Shown in pieces: positions 25,819-33,373 of a stretch of DNA of 41,998 nt. Numbering within the stretch: the first letter of the stretch is position 1; each line of letters starts with the position of its first letter. The translations under genes were made by a program, and so were the position numbers. This stretch comes from Methanobacteriota archaeon (lineage in GTDB: Archaea > Thermoplasmatota > Poseidoniia > Poseidoniales > Poseidoniaceae): positions 1 to 41,998 of the forward strand of contig JABIWF010000144.1 of the NCBI GenBank assembly GCA_018701175.1, read 5' to 3'. The notes under the pieces are model-generated. The model saw only the letters and a program-made list of their open reading frames with translations, made no database searches and was not told the origin of the DNA.

Positions 25819-25899
25819 GGTTTGCGATGCGCGCCCACCACTTCATTGATACCGTCAATCAAGCATCACATTGATGGCAAACCCCTGCTTGGCACAACC

Positions 25900-27681
25900 A
25901 TGCGAATCGCAGTATTCCTGTCTATGCTGGTCCTTCTCGGTCCACTTTCGGGATGCTTTGGTAGCGATTCGTCACAAGACGACACATCAGCATCGGCTGG
26001 CTACCCATCGGAATGGGAACGGCATACGCTGGACTGGAACTGGACGGACAGTTATTCTTACGTCCTTGAGCCTGGACCCTACACCGCTCTCGATGTCCAG
26101 GAAGCAACGTTTGAGGTCGATACTTCTGATGTTTGGGAGACAGGCCCTGCTACTTCCAACATCCATCTCTCGTACTGGTTGCCTTCAAACACCGAACTCG
26201 GTGAAAAAGTCCCAGTTATCGCTGTAGTAAGCCCTTACTTTTCTTTCGGCCAACCCGGAGATGAATCCGGCGCAACCTATGTTGTTGGTGCCGGACGTGG
26301 TGAATTCATTTACGACAACTACATTCCACATGGCTACGCCTTTGCTCAAGTTTCAGTTTTCGGCACGGAAGAATCGTCCGGTTGTTTCGATTATCGGGGT
26401 GAAGGCGAGGGATGGGGTATTCACCAAGCAGTCGAATGGCTCGGAACTCAAAACTGGTCCAATGGAAAAGTCGGACTTTACGGCAAATCATACGAAGGCG
26501 CTACGCAATGGGAAGCCGCAGCACTTGGCAGCGAACATCTCGCAACAATCGTACCGATTTCTGGTACAACTGGTCTTCACCCGCTTCTCTACAAAAACGG
26601 CAGTGCTGAAGCGCGAAGTCAAGTTATGCACATGAATTATTTCAGCAGCACCGTCGATTACAACGAAGACGACTTTGACAACATTTGCCCGGACATCATC
26701 GAGGGATTCTTTGCCGGTCCTGTGACCTATGGCGCTGGCGAACTTGACCCGTATATGTCGAACTATTACGATGAACGGGAACATCTGACAAAAGCCTTCC
26801 AAAATTACAACGGCAGCGTTTACTGGGTACAGGGTATGCAAGATTGGAACGTCGATCCGCACCAAGTATTTCCTGGTTATCAGATGTTTGTTGACGGTGG
26901 GTTCGAAGTCCGCGGAATGCTGGGGCAGTGGGAGCACAATTATCCAGACCAATGGTCAAAGCACAACGCGCAAGACAGCGGTTACGGCGGAGAAGCCATT
27001 CAAAACATGACGCGCTGGGACTGGGCTCAAGACCTGTTTGAATGGTTCGAATATTACCTTAAAGGGGTTGGTGAGAAGCCAGAACTTCATGCACAAATCC
27101 AGCGCAACGACGGTGAATGGAGAATCGAATCAACTTGGCCTCCACTTGATGCACAACCCATTGCACAACCCTTGGCTGATTGTTCTCAAACGGGTCAGCG
27201 TGTTGCAGGAGCAAGTGTTGGCGGTGGAGGATTGTCTGGTGTGACCTTCGATTGCCCTGCACTGTTTGAAGAACAAGACGCCCATCTTGCAGGTTTGTTT
27301 ACACTTCACCTCGACGTGACTGCAGCAATGGATGGCGGACAAATTTTTGCGGAAATGCAGGATGCTGAGACCGGTCTCCGACTTGGCCATGCTACCATGG
27401 ACATACGGTATTACCGTGGAGGAAGCGATCCAACAACCGTTCTCCCCGGTCAAAGCCTAACGATGCTGATGGAGTTCCAAGCCATTGACGCTATCCTCCC
27501 CGCAGGACACGGTATCCGACTCGTTCTTACCGAGACAGGAGAGGATTACTTGGCGCCAGCATGCGGCATCCTCTGCCCCGTGACTGTAAATGGAGGGACA
27601 TTGACTGTACACCAGATTATCCGGGACGGAAGTATGACGCTCATCACGCCACAAGGGGAAGACGCTGCCAACAACCAGTGA
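25900..27681 (+). CDS. Lipid-anchored S15-type peptidase / CocE-NonD family hydrolase
   Basis: ATG 25900 (MRIAVFLSMLVLLGPLSGCFG) gives a lipoprotein signal with the lipobox Cys at residue 19; the track start at 25822 adds 26 unsupported residues. The alpha/beta hydrolase domain has the nucleophile Ser about 197 in GLYGKSYEGA, the acid probably in WVQGMQDWNVDP and the His in GQWEHNYPDQW. The C-terminal beta-sandwich (from about 430, HLAGLFTLHLDVTAAMDGGQIFAEM ... LPAGHGIRLVLTETG) is of the PepX_C type. The enzyme is probably an extracellular X-Pro dipeptidyl peptidase or esterase. A diverged copy of its last 35 codons is found at 29381-29485, on the far side of the inserted cassette. Confidence 0.88.
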   Translation: MRIAVFLSMLVLLGPLSGCFGSDSSQDDTSASAGYPSEWERHTLDWNWTDSYSYVLEPGPYTALDVQEATFEVDTSDVWETGPATSNIHLSYWLPSNTELGEKVPVIAVVSPYFSFGQPGDESGATYVVGAGRGEFIYDNYIPHGYAFAQVSVFGTEESSGCFDYRGEGEGWGIHQAVEWLGTQNWSNGKVGLYGKSYEGATQWEAAALGSEHLATIVPISGTTGLHPLLYKNGSAEARSQVMHMNYFSSTVDYNEDDFDNICPDIIEGFFAGPVTYGAGELDPYMSNYYDEREHLTKAFQNYNGSVYWVQGMQDWNVDPHQVFPGYQMFVDGGFEVRGMLGQWEHNYPDQWSKHNAQDSGYGGEAIQNMTRWDWAQDLFEWFEYYLKGVGEKPELHAQIQRNDGEWRIESTWPPLDAQPIAQPLADCSQTGQRVAGASVGGGGLSGVTFDCPALFEEQDAHLAGLFTLHLDVTAAMDGGQIFAEMQDAETGLRLGHATMDIRYYRGGSDPTTVLPGQSLTMLMEFQAIDAILPAGHGIRLVLTETGEDYLAPACGILCPVTVNGGTLTVHQIIRDGSMTLITPQGEDAANNQ

Positions 27682-27765
27682 GGTTCACTGGTCCTTGCTT
27701 AAGGCGCGAACCAATCAATTCGGCTAACAAGCCCATACAGCACGCCTGAATCTGTAATCAATGTC
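27574..27765. repeat. Left copy of a diverged direct repeat (S15 3' end plus XRE-CBS 3' end)
   Basis: Spans the end of the intact S15 gene and a relic of the convergent XRE-CBS gene. The right copy is at 29381-29568. On the S15 side the proteins share TVNGGTL and LITPQGEDAANN; differences are mostly at third codon positions. On the CBS side both encode GLVSRID. The two copies bracket the cassette. Confidence 0.8.
27685..27765 (-). pseudogene. Relic of the 3' end of an XRE-CBS regulator gene (frameshifted)
   Basis: Minus-strand reading gives TLITDSGVLYGLVSRID, then after a one-base loss near 27713 it continues in another frame as LVRALSKDQ and stop at 27685-27687. The intact gene at 29482 ends LLVSQRGELVGLVSRIDMIRALRRDSSQG. 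Upstream on the same strand a TAG cuts the frame within about 15 codons of the homologous part, and no start is present. It sits 3 bases past the S15 stop, mirroring the overlapping stops at the right copy. Clearly a non-functional remnant. Confidence 0.8.
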
Positions 27766-28047
27766 AATGTGGTTGTCCAAAATACCGTTGAAACAACTGC
27801 CCGCGATTGCTAAATCCGGCAATATTGAAGCATTATCATTTTCTTCATGGTTTAACGAATACCGAACAATATATTTTTTCACCGCTTCTTTGGCTTACAA
27901 AGTATCTGTCTTTGGTTAATGATAATCGAGAGGTTGAGATTATCTAGACCCCTCACTTCGAATATGATATACAGGGGCCAAGATGTTATCCTGAGTAACA
28001 GCTACACAACAATATTGATGTTCTATTACTGACCCCAACCAATTACA
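27766..28047. other. AT-rich non-coding stretch at the left side of the cassette
   Basis: About 280 bases without a credible ORF on either strand. It includes TATATTTTTT-like and other A/T runs and several short imperfect palindromes (for example TTAATGATAA). I see no tRNA, transposase remnant or terminal inverted repeat. It may hold old promoter sequence or decayed genes from the recombination event. Confidence 0.6.
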
Positions 28048-28055
28048 CTTATACA
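28048..28055 (+). promoter_or_regulatory. Probable TATA box of the cassette operon
   Basis: CTTATACA is centred about 27 bases before ATG 28079, which is the spacing expected for a leaderless archaeal transcript. No GGTGA lies before the start codon. Confidence 0.45.
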
Positions 28056-28078
28056 CCTTTTACTTTCATGATAGGAAT

Positions 28079-28600
28079 ATGGCAAGGACTGATTCTTTCT
28101 TCATCCGAGCAAGCGTATTGACTGACAGCACTAACTTCAATCAAAGTGCCATCGACCTTGGTGCATATGTCGATGCTTTGGGTAAATCCGTTCTACGCAT
28201 CCACAACATCTCCGTTCAATATGGCACTCCTATGGAGGTCATCGGAACACCGGCTGCTGGTAATACATCGAGTGTTGCGTTTCAATTGACTACACAGTCA
28301 CAGGCTGCTATGGTTGACCTAACAAACCGTTCAGTCGTCTCAAGTGGTAAATTGATTCTTGCAGCATCTCAAGACGATGACTTGATTCTTATCAACGACC
28401 AACTCGATGTTGGCCCACAAGATTTCACCGATGGCTACCTCATCGCGGTTGAACAAATGTATCTTGGCGTAGACCAACGAAGCACTGTTACGGCTCAAGT
28501 TTCCGTCGTTCTTGAATGCACAGTCTATGGAAGATATGTTTCCTTCATTGAAACCGCTGCGGACGATCGTAAATCTATACAACAACAAAGAGGCGTTTGA
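28079..28600 (+). CDS. Unknown beta-rich protein in the cassette (possible capsid or surface protein)
   Basis: 173 residues with no signal peptide and no membrane segment. Predicted by eye to be almost all beta strands: SFFIRASVLTD, SVLRIHNISVQYG, SVAFQLTTQ, SGKLILAAS, DGYLIAVEQMYLGVD and TAQVSVVLECTVYGRYVSF, joined by short polar loops. The tail DDRKSIQQQRGV is polar. No family is recognised. The size and strand pattern would fit a single jelly-roll structural protein such as small viral capsid proteins, but this is only a guess from appearance. It is probably the first gene of a two-gene leaderless transcript; the methyltransferase ATG follows its stop with no gap (TGAATG). It lies in the recombination-bounded cassette between the S15 and XRE-CBS genes. 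Confidence 0.7.
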   Translation: MARTDSFFIRASVLTDSTNFNQSAIDLGAYVDALGKSVLRIHNISVQYGTPMEVIGTPAAGNTSSVAFQLTTQSQAAMVDLTNRSVVSSGKLILAASQDDDLILINDQLDVGPQDFTDGYLIAVEQMYLGVDQRSTVTAQVSVVLECTVYGRYVSFIETAADDRKSIQQQRGV

Positions 28601-29341
28601 ATGACAGAAATCAAAGATAATTTTGAGCACCGAATCAACCCGGCCTCGATTAATCTTACAACCTTAGAATTTCTAAAAGAATACATCGATGATAATGAGG
28701 TATCGAGCATTCTTGAATTCGGCAGTGGAGTTTCCACAGAATTTTGGTCCGAACAATTATCACAAGCTCACGTCATTTCCTACGAAAATAGTAGGAGATA
28801 TCGAAAAATTACTGCCTCTCGAGTCAACAAACTAGCGGATAATATTCACGTTCGATTTGGGCCGCTGAGAAGAATAAAACTTTTTGGACGACATTATATC
28901 TCTTACAAAACCGGCTCATACCTTAGAAAAAATGCACCGGAATCTTTCGATTTGGTATTAATTGATGGACCTCCTGGCTTTCTCTATTCTAGGGAGGCAA
29001 CACTTTTACAAGCAATCGATTACATAAGCGAAAACACTCAAATAATCCTTGATGACGCTCAAAGAGATATCGAAAAAGCGACCATAGCGCGATGGGGGGA
29101 GATGTTCGACATGCATGATTTACAATTCCATCAAATGGGAAAGAAAGAGATAGCAACATTTCGTATCTCACCAACACCTAAATTAGCAAAAATGCCAGAA
29201 TCACCCAACCACAAGTTGAGCAGTTCCATTCGTCTACTACTGACCTTCCACAGGCAGAATATCATGCATAATCTTTGGTTGTTGAAAATGCGATTGCTAA
29301 ACAAAGAACCTTTCCCAGACCAAAAAATGAATGAAGATTAA
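28601..29341 (+). CDS. Class I SAM-dependent methyltransferase in the cassette
   Basis: 246 residues. Motif I is SILEFGSGVSTEFWS, the acidic residue of motif II is in VISYENSRRYRKI, and the post-motif segment FDLVLIDGPPGFLYSREATLLQAIDYI followed by TQIILDDAQRD fits the Methyltransf_24-like branch (core LVDGP and LDDA). Members act on small molecules, sugars or proteins; the target is unknown. The C-terminal 50 residues are helical and basic. It begins directly after the stop of the 173-residue gene, so the two are translated together. The gene is AT-rich compared with the housekeeping genes. After its stop only about 40 bases separate it from the S15 relic. Confidence 0.8.
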   Translation: MTEIKDNFEHRINPASINLTTLEFLKEYIDDNEVSSILEFGSGVSTEFWSEQLSQAHVISYENSRRYRKITASRVNKLADNIHVRFGPLRRIKLFGRHYISYKTGSYLRKNAPESFDLVLIDGPPGFLYSREATLLQAIDYISENTQIILDDAQRDIEKATIARWGEMFDMHDLQFHQMGKKEIATFRISPTPKLAKMPESPNHKLSSSIRLLLTFHRQNIMHNLWLLKMRLLNKEPFPDQKMNED

Positions 29342-29380
29342 ATCCTGAACCAATAGATCAACTGCTCTCTCGACATCTCT

Positions 29381-29485
29381 TGTCCAATCACCGTCAATGG
29401 CGGGACCCTTTCCATTCCACACATCATGCGAGATGGAAGCAATGTCCTCATCACCCCTCAAGGTGAAGATGCTGCCAACAATTAG
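29381..29485 (+). pseudogene. Relic of the 3' end of an S15-type peptidase gene
   Basis: Reads CPITVNGGTLSIPHIMRDG then SNVLITPQGEDAANN and stop, compared with CPVTVNGGTLTVHQIIRDG then SMTLITPQGEDAANNQ at the end of the intact gene 1.8 kb to the left. Most changes are synonymous (for example GGA/GGC, GAC/GAT, CCA/CCT), so this end diverged as a working gene before it was truncated. An in-frame TAG lies 9 codons upstream and similarity stops there. Its stop (TAG) overlaps the stop of the convergent XRE-CBS gene. Confidence 0.85.
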
Positions 29486-29568
29486 CCCTGAGAACTATCT
29501 CTTCTTAGTGCACGAATCATATCGATTCTGCTGACAAGTCCGACCAGTTCACCTCGTTGACTCACTAA
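29381..29568. repeat. Right copy of the diverged direct repeat bounding the cassette
   Basis: Covers the S15 relic and the last 29 or so codons of the intact XRE-CBS gene. It is in the same orientation as the left copy at 27574-27765. By eye roughly two thirds of the bases agree; an alignment would give the exact figure. Confidence 0.8.
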
Positions 29569-30072
29569 CAAGAGTTCAGAACCATCCAACAACCTCCGAG
29601 CTTCGCCAATGGAAACCTCAGCATCAATCAATGTAAAATCAACTCTCATCACTTCCTCGACCAGAGCGTTTTTCGATACGTTTTCTTTCAACAGACTCGA
29701 TTCAGATACCAAACCTATGACTGAACCGTCAGCATTCAATACGGGTAGATGGCTAATGCCGCCAGTAACCATCTTGTCGATGGAGGACTGGACCGTGTCG
29801 GTTTGAGCCAGTGTTGTAATCTCGCTGACCATAATGTCTCCAACAGTGTGCGCCTTACCTGGGCTTTCTTCCCTTTTGAGCGCACGAACCATTTTTCGTA
29901 AAGTGGAAACCCTTGGATCAACGACTTCATTCTCAACTTTCGCTATTACAGATTGCGTGAGTCCAGAGCGTTCAGCCAACATAGATTGTGTAAGGCCCAA
30001 TGACTTACGCCACTGACGCAGATAACCTCCCGTTGGGATTTCCATTATCCTGCCCTGATTGCCCGAGGACAT
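29482..30072 (-). CDS. XRE-family DNA-binding regulator with a CBS domain pair
   Basis: 197 residues from ATG 30072 (MSSGNQGRIMEIPTG), chosen because GGTGA lies four bases upstream; the track start at 30096 is a TTG, and ATG 30045 is a third option. The N-terminal helix-turn-helix is YLRQWRKSLGLTQSMLAERSGLTQSVIAKVENEVVDPRVSTL, followed by two CBS motifs (VGDIMVSEITTLAQTDTVQSSIDKMVTGGISHLPVL and VEEVMRVDFTLIDAEVSIGEARRLL). CBS pairs usually bind AMP, ATP or SAM, so it likely senses adenosyl ligands. It is divergent from the glutamine synthetase gene with a 239-base gap, so it may regulate that gene and itself. A relic of the same gene type lies at 27685. Confidence 0.85.
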   Translation of the reverse strand: MSSGNQGRIMEIPTGGYLRQWRKSLGLTQSMLAERSGLTQSVIAKVENEVVDPRVSTLRKMVRALKREESPGKAHTVGDIMVSEITTLAQTDTVQSSIDKMVTGGISHLPVLNADGSVIGLVSESSLLKENVSKNALVEEVMRVDFTLIDAEVSIGEARRLLDGSELLLVSQRGELVGLVSRIDMIRALRRDSSQG

Positions 30073-30311
30073 GAGTTCACCGGTCGGCGGAGTCAAAACC
30101 CTCTAAATTTGGAAGAACCATCGTCTTGTTCAAATGTCTACAGAACCATAAAACCGGCGAACAGATGAATAAACCTCGACGCGCTCTATATGTATTTTAG
30201 TGTGCATTTGAGTGAAATATTGAAGCATAGAATATCATTTGACAAATAAAAAACGGAAAACATTGAGCGTATGTTTGATATACCGTCTCGGCAGGCAACG
30301 GGGTGATACCC
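30073..30311. promoter_or_regulatory. Intergenic control region between XRE-CBS and glutamine synthetase genes
   Basis: AT-rich divergent gap of 239 bases, long for this compact genome. It contains several TATA-like stretches, including GATATACC near 30280 ahead of glnA, and the RBS GGGTGAT just before ATG 30312. A helix-turn-helix protein is encoded at one side, so operators here are likely, but no convincing palindrome was found by eye. Confidence 0.4.
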
Positions 30312-31325
30312 ATGATGGATAAAGCAAAACTAGAGTACATTTGGCTCGACGGATATTTCCCAACTCAAAACATGCGAAGTAAGACGCTCGTGAAGAAAGA
30401 TTTCACAGGAACACTCGAAGAGTGCCCAATGTGGAACTTTGACGGCTCGTCAACCAAACAAGCAGAGGGAAACTCCTCGGACTGCCTTCTCAAACCAGTT
30501 GCTATCTATCCAGACCCACAGCGATTCAACGGTTTTTTGGTCATGTGCGAAGTTATGAATGCTGATGGCACACCCCACTCGAGCAACGGCAGAGCTACTA
30601 TTGAAGACGACGATGAAGATTTCTGGTTCGGATTTGAACAAGAATATTTCATCATGGATACAGAAACCCAACTTCCTCTTGGATTCCCAGTTGGTGGATT
30701 CCCAGGGCCTCAAGGAATGTACTACTGTTCAGTTGGTGGTAGGAATACTCACGGACGTTCTTTAGTCGAAGAACACGCTGATCTCTGCCTTGATGCTGGA
30801 ATAAACTTTGAAGGAATCAACCAAGAAGTAGCATGTGGTCAATGGGAATTCCAAATATTCGCCAAGGGCGCTAAGAAAGCTGGTGATGAACTTTGGGTTG
30901 CACGATACCTTCTCGACCGCCTTACTGAAAGCTATGGATGTTACATTGAATATCATCCAAAACCGGTCAAGGGCGACTGGAACGGCTCCGGCATGCACGC
31001 GAACTTCTCTGATGGAAAAATGCGTGATGAGGGTGGCGAAGAACTCTTCACCAAGATTTGTGAAGAATTTGGCAAGAACATCAAGAAGCACATGGACGTC
31101 TATGGTGAATACAACGACCAACGTCTTACAGGCCTTCATGAGACTCAATCGATTGATCAATTCTCATTCGGCGTTTCAGACCGCGGGGCATCAATCCGAA
31201 TCCCAGTAACCGTCCCCGAAGACGGCTGGGTGGGACGCCTTGAAGATCGCCGACCAGCATCGAACGGTGACCCATACAAGATTGGTGCAGTGATAATTTC
31301 GACCACGAAAGCATCTTACAACTGA
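30312..31325 (+). CDS. glnA: Glutamine synthetase, type II (eukaryote-like GSII)
   Basis: ATP-dependent amidation of glutamate, the main entry of ammonium. The protein matches GSII: LEYIWLDGYF, CPMWNFDGSSTKQAEGNSSD, LKPVAIYPDPQR, FWFGFEQEYFIMD (metal ligands), GINQEVACGQWEFQI, GSGMHANFSD (His ligand) and the C-terminal GASIRIPVTVP ... EDRRPASNGDPY. At 337 residues it is the short GSII length, not the 440-470 of archaeal GSI. ATG 30312 follows GGGTGAT; the track start at 30303 is a GTG. There is no GSI-type adenylylation loop. It overlaps the convergent SemiSWEET gene by 10 bases. The divergent XRE-CBS gene is a good candidate regulator. Confidence 0.95.
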   Translation: MMDKAKLEYIWLDGYFPTQNMRSKTLVKKDFTGTLEECPMWNFDGSSTKQAEGNSSDCLLKPVAIYPDPQRFNGFLVMCEVMNADGTPHSSNGRATIEDDDEDFWFGFEQEYFIMDTETQLPLGFPVGGFPGPQGMYYCSVGGRNTHGRSLVEEHADLCLDAGINFEGINQEVACGQWEFQIFAKGAKKAGDELWVARYLLDRLTESYGCYIEYHPKPVKGDWNGSGMHANFSDGKMRDEGGEELFTKICEEFGKNIKKHMDVYGEYNDQRLTGLHETQSIDQFSFGVSDRGASIRIPVTVPEDGWVGRLEDRRPASNGDPYKIGAVIISTTKASYN

Positions 31326-31600
31326 GACTCGGCTTCGCTTTTGCGAACTCGGTAGACGCCGATAATGACGGCGCCAATAACAGTAAGCGTCATGATGTTT
31401 GCAGCAATCATGGCAAACGAGTCCACCAATATGCCGTAGAGCAGCCATAGTCCGAGTGCGAAGGAAACAACGGCAAAGGTAGCCAATGAAATCCCATCGT
31501 GCCGTTTGTGTACCCAAACTTGGATTATTTGCGGAATCCACGCGATGATTCCAATGACTCCAGCCAGAAGCCCTATCGCCTCAATCCATGCTTCCGCCAT
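31316..31600 (-). CDS. SemiSWEET-type PQ-loop membrane transporter
   Basis: 94 residues from ATG 31600 (MAEAWIEAIGLLAG); the track start at 31708 adds a tail that overlaps the NERD gene. Three membrane helices carry the PQ motif: GLLAGVIGIIAWIPQIIQVWVHKRHDGISLATFAVVSFALGLWLLYGILVDSFAMIAANIMTLTVIG, with PQ in helix 1 and the conserved Asn in helix 3. Members dimerise and move sugars or other small solutes. It is the last gene of the minus-strand operon, 44 bases after the NERD gene, and overlaps the glnA stop by 10 bases. Confidence 0.88.
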   Translation of the reverse strand: MAEAWIEAIGLLAGVIGIIAWIPQIIQVWVHKRHDGISLATFAVVSFALGLWLLYGILVDSFAMIAANIMTLTVIGAVIIGVYRVRKSEAESQL

Positions 31601-31644
31601 GTTCTTTGCCGATAAAGCAACCCTCATCAAACCTCGTGACGAAG

Positions 31645-32568
31645 TCAGATGTTCTTCGCCCATGAAGCGGGTGGTTTTGATACATTGATGTGAGTTATGT
31701 TTGCCCAATCCACTTTGCGTGGAGATTTCTCCCCCACAACATGCATTTCGAGTTTCAAATCATAGGGGATTTTTGCGACGATGTTCTTGCCACCTGTCTT
31801 CAGTGTAACTTCACTCGGGTTGTTTGAAAAGAGAGAAAATAACGACCGCTGATGCGTCGCAGTCGCTTCTACTTTCTCTTTACGGGTTGCAAACCATGAG
31901 CGCAATTGCTCACTCAGGCCCAACGCATACACATCTCCCTTGAGCATGAGGCCGCCATGCAAGTGGACTTCATCCCAAGTGTTGAATCCCTCGAGCGTCT
32001 CGACCAAGTCTGGATTCATATCTCCCGGTGCGGTCGTTTCCAAAATCTTGATGAAACCCGCTTCATCGACCATTTTTGCTGCTAAATCGTCCGGGATTTC
32101 AGGCCAGTCGAGCCGTTGGTGCGTCATTGCAACGATGACATCAACATCCAACGGATCTTCGGTATGCGATGCTGCAGGGGGTTCCAGCCGTTTGTCGTGA
32201 AGGGCGGTGAGAATTCTTGCTTTACGAGCGATTCGGTCTGCTACTCCGTCGTGGTTGTGCTGCGTACCGTTGTTTCTGTTCTGAACAAAATGATGCTCAT
32301 CAGTGATGACAAATGAGCCGGCCCAGTGCTTTTGTTCGACCACCAGCATTGTATTCCCTCCGATAACAACCATGTCAATTTCTCGACGGCCACCATCGGG
32401 GTCCGGAATCCGTACAGATTCGTAGATTTTCCATCCGTTATCTCGCCCGGCTGCTCTTGAGAGTTTACACAATCGCATTTCTGCCAATTCACCTGCACGG
32501 TGTATGTCATCCGGTGGATGCTTCAAGCGGCGAGAACGCCACCAATTCCATCGGACTTTAAACGACAT
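31645..32568 (-). CDS. NERD (nuclease-related) domain protein
   Basis: 307 residues. About residues 25-150 fit NERD: GELAEMRLCKLSRAAG, NGWKIYESVRIPDPDGGRREIDMVVIGGNTMLVVEQKHWAG, where the EID and EQK acid and lysine residues lie at the nuclease-like active-site positions (D/E-x-K type). The rest (150-307) has no recognised domain and ends in a small beta-rich part (VTLKTGGKNIVAKIPYDLKLEMHVV). NERD proteins are linked to DNA processing or defence, but their role is mostly unproven. It starts 8 bases after the phosphatase gene in the operon. Confidence 0.72.
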   Translation of the reverse strand: MSFKVRWNWWRSRRLKHPPDDIHRAGELAEMRLCKLSRAAGRDNGWKIYESVRIPDPDGGRREIDMVVIGGNTMLVVEQKHWAGSFVITDEHHFVQNRNNGTQHNHDGVADRIARKARILTALHDKRLEPPAASHTEDPLDVDVIVAMTHQRLDWPEIPDDLAAKMVDEAGFIKILETTAPGDMNPDLVETLEGFNTWDEVHLHGGLMLKGDVYALGLSEQLRSWFATRKEKVEATATHQRSLFSLFSNNPSEVTLKTGGKNIVAKIPYDLKLEMHVVGEKSPRKVDWANITHINVSKPPASWAKNI

Positions 32569-32576
32569 AAATCACA

Positions 32577-33365
32577 TCACCGTAACAGTTCGTCTACGCT
32601 CTTGACGATAACAGTTGGCTGCTGTTCAGCCCCTTCCTCAAGCTCGTTGACATCGTCCATGGTCGCTTCTCCAGATAGAACCAAGACGCCTACACAACCT
32701 GCTCGGGTCGCCATAGCGAGGTCAGTATACAGCCGATCGCCAACCATGGCACATCGAGCCGGGTCGAGGCCCAGGGCTTCGATTTTATGTAGAATCATGC
32801 CAGCGTTCGGCTTTCCTGAGATGTGTTCTGGGTCAACACCGGTCGTTACTTTGAGCATTGCTAAGTAGGCACCAACGTCAGGCAATCCCCCGTCAGGAGA
32901 TGGACATACCATGTCTGGATGGCTTGCAACCAACGGTACGCCAGCGTGCATGAATATGCTGGCTTGAGATATTTTGTTATAGGAAATTTCAGTATCGTAG
33001 CCGAGAACAACGTATTGCGGCTCTTCGCTTTCCGTTTCAATTCCTTTTTCTTCGAGCATTTCCCTCATGCCTTCGGTTCCAATCAACCATGTTTTGGTGA
33101 TGTTGTTGGCGCTAAGCCATGACAGTAAGTCGTGCGTTGAAAGCAGCACATCCTCTTCTTCTGCAGGTATTCCAAACGCCTGTAATTTTCTCACATATTG
33201 CTTAACTGAACGGCTTGAATTATTGGAAAGAAAGTATCGCTTCACACCCTTTTCATCGCAGCGAGCGAGGAAGTCAAGTGCCCCTTCAATGAGTTCACCG
33301 CCCAAATAAATCGTTCCGTCTAAGTCAAGAAATACAGCGTCAATTTCTTTGAGTTGCGCATCCAT
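32577..33365 (-). CDS. HAD-IIA family phosphatase (NagD / phosphoglycolate phosphatase-like)
   Basis: 262 residues. HAD motif I is AVFLDLDGTIYLGG, motif II is FLSNNSSRS, and motifs III-IV are KPNAGMILHKIEALGL with AMVGDRLYTDLAMATRAGC. The cap sits between II and III (about 90-180), which defines HAD-IIA. Substrates of such enzymes are small phosphorylated metabolites such as phosphoglycolate, glycerol phosphate or nucleotides; the exact one is not determined. ATG 33365 follows GGTGA formed with the stop of the upstream gene (TAGGTGA), so translation is coupled. It lies between the geranylgeranyl-reductase-like gene and the NERD gene. Confidence 0.9.
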   Translation of the reverse strand: MDAQLKEIDAVFLDLDGTIYLGGELIEGALDFLARCDEKGVKRYFLSNNSSRSVKQYVRKLQAFGIPAEEEDVLLSTHDLLSWLSANNITKTWLIGTEGMREMLEEKGIETESEEPQYVVLGYDTEISYNKISQASIFMHAGVPLVASHPDMVCPSPDGGLPDVGAYLAMLKVTTGVDPEHISGKPNAGMILHKIEALGLDPARCAMVGDRLYTDLAMATRAGCVGVLVLSGEATMDDVNELEEGAEQQPTVIVKSVDELLR

Positions 33366-33373
33366 TTAATCAC

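Noticed and set aside
27766-28047. tRNA gene or insertion sequence in the AT-rich gap
   Set aside because: No cloverleaf with a GTTCGA-type T-arm, no terminal inverted repeats and no transposase remnant could be found by eye.
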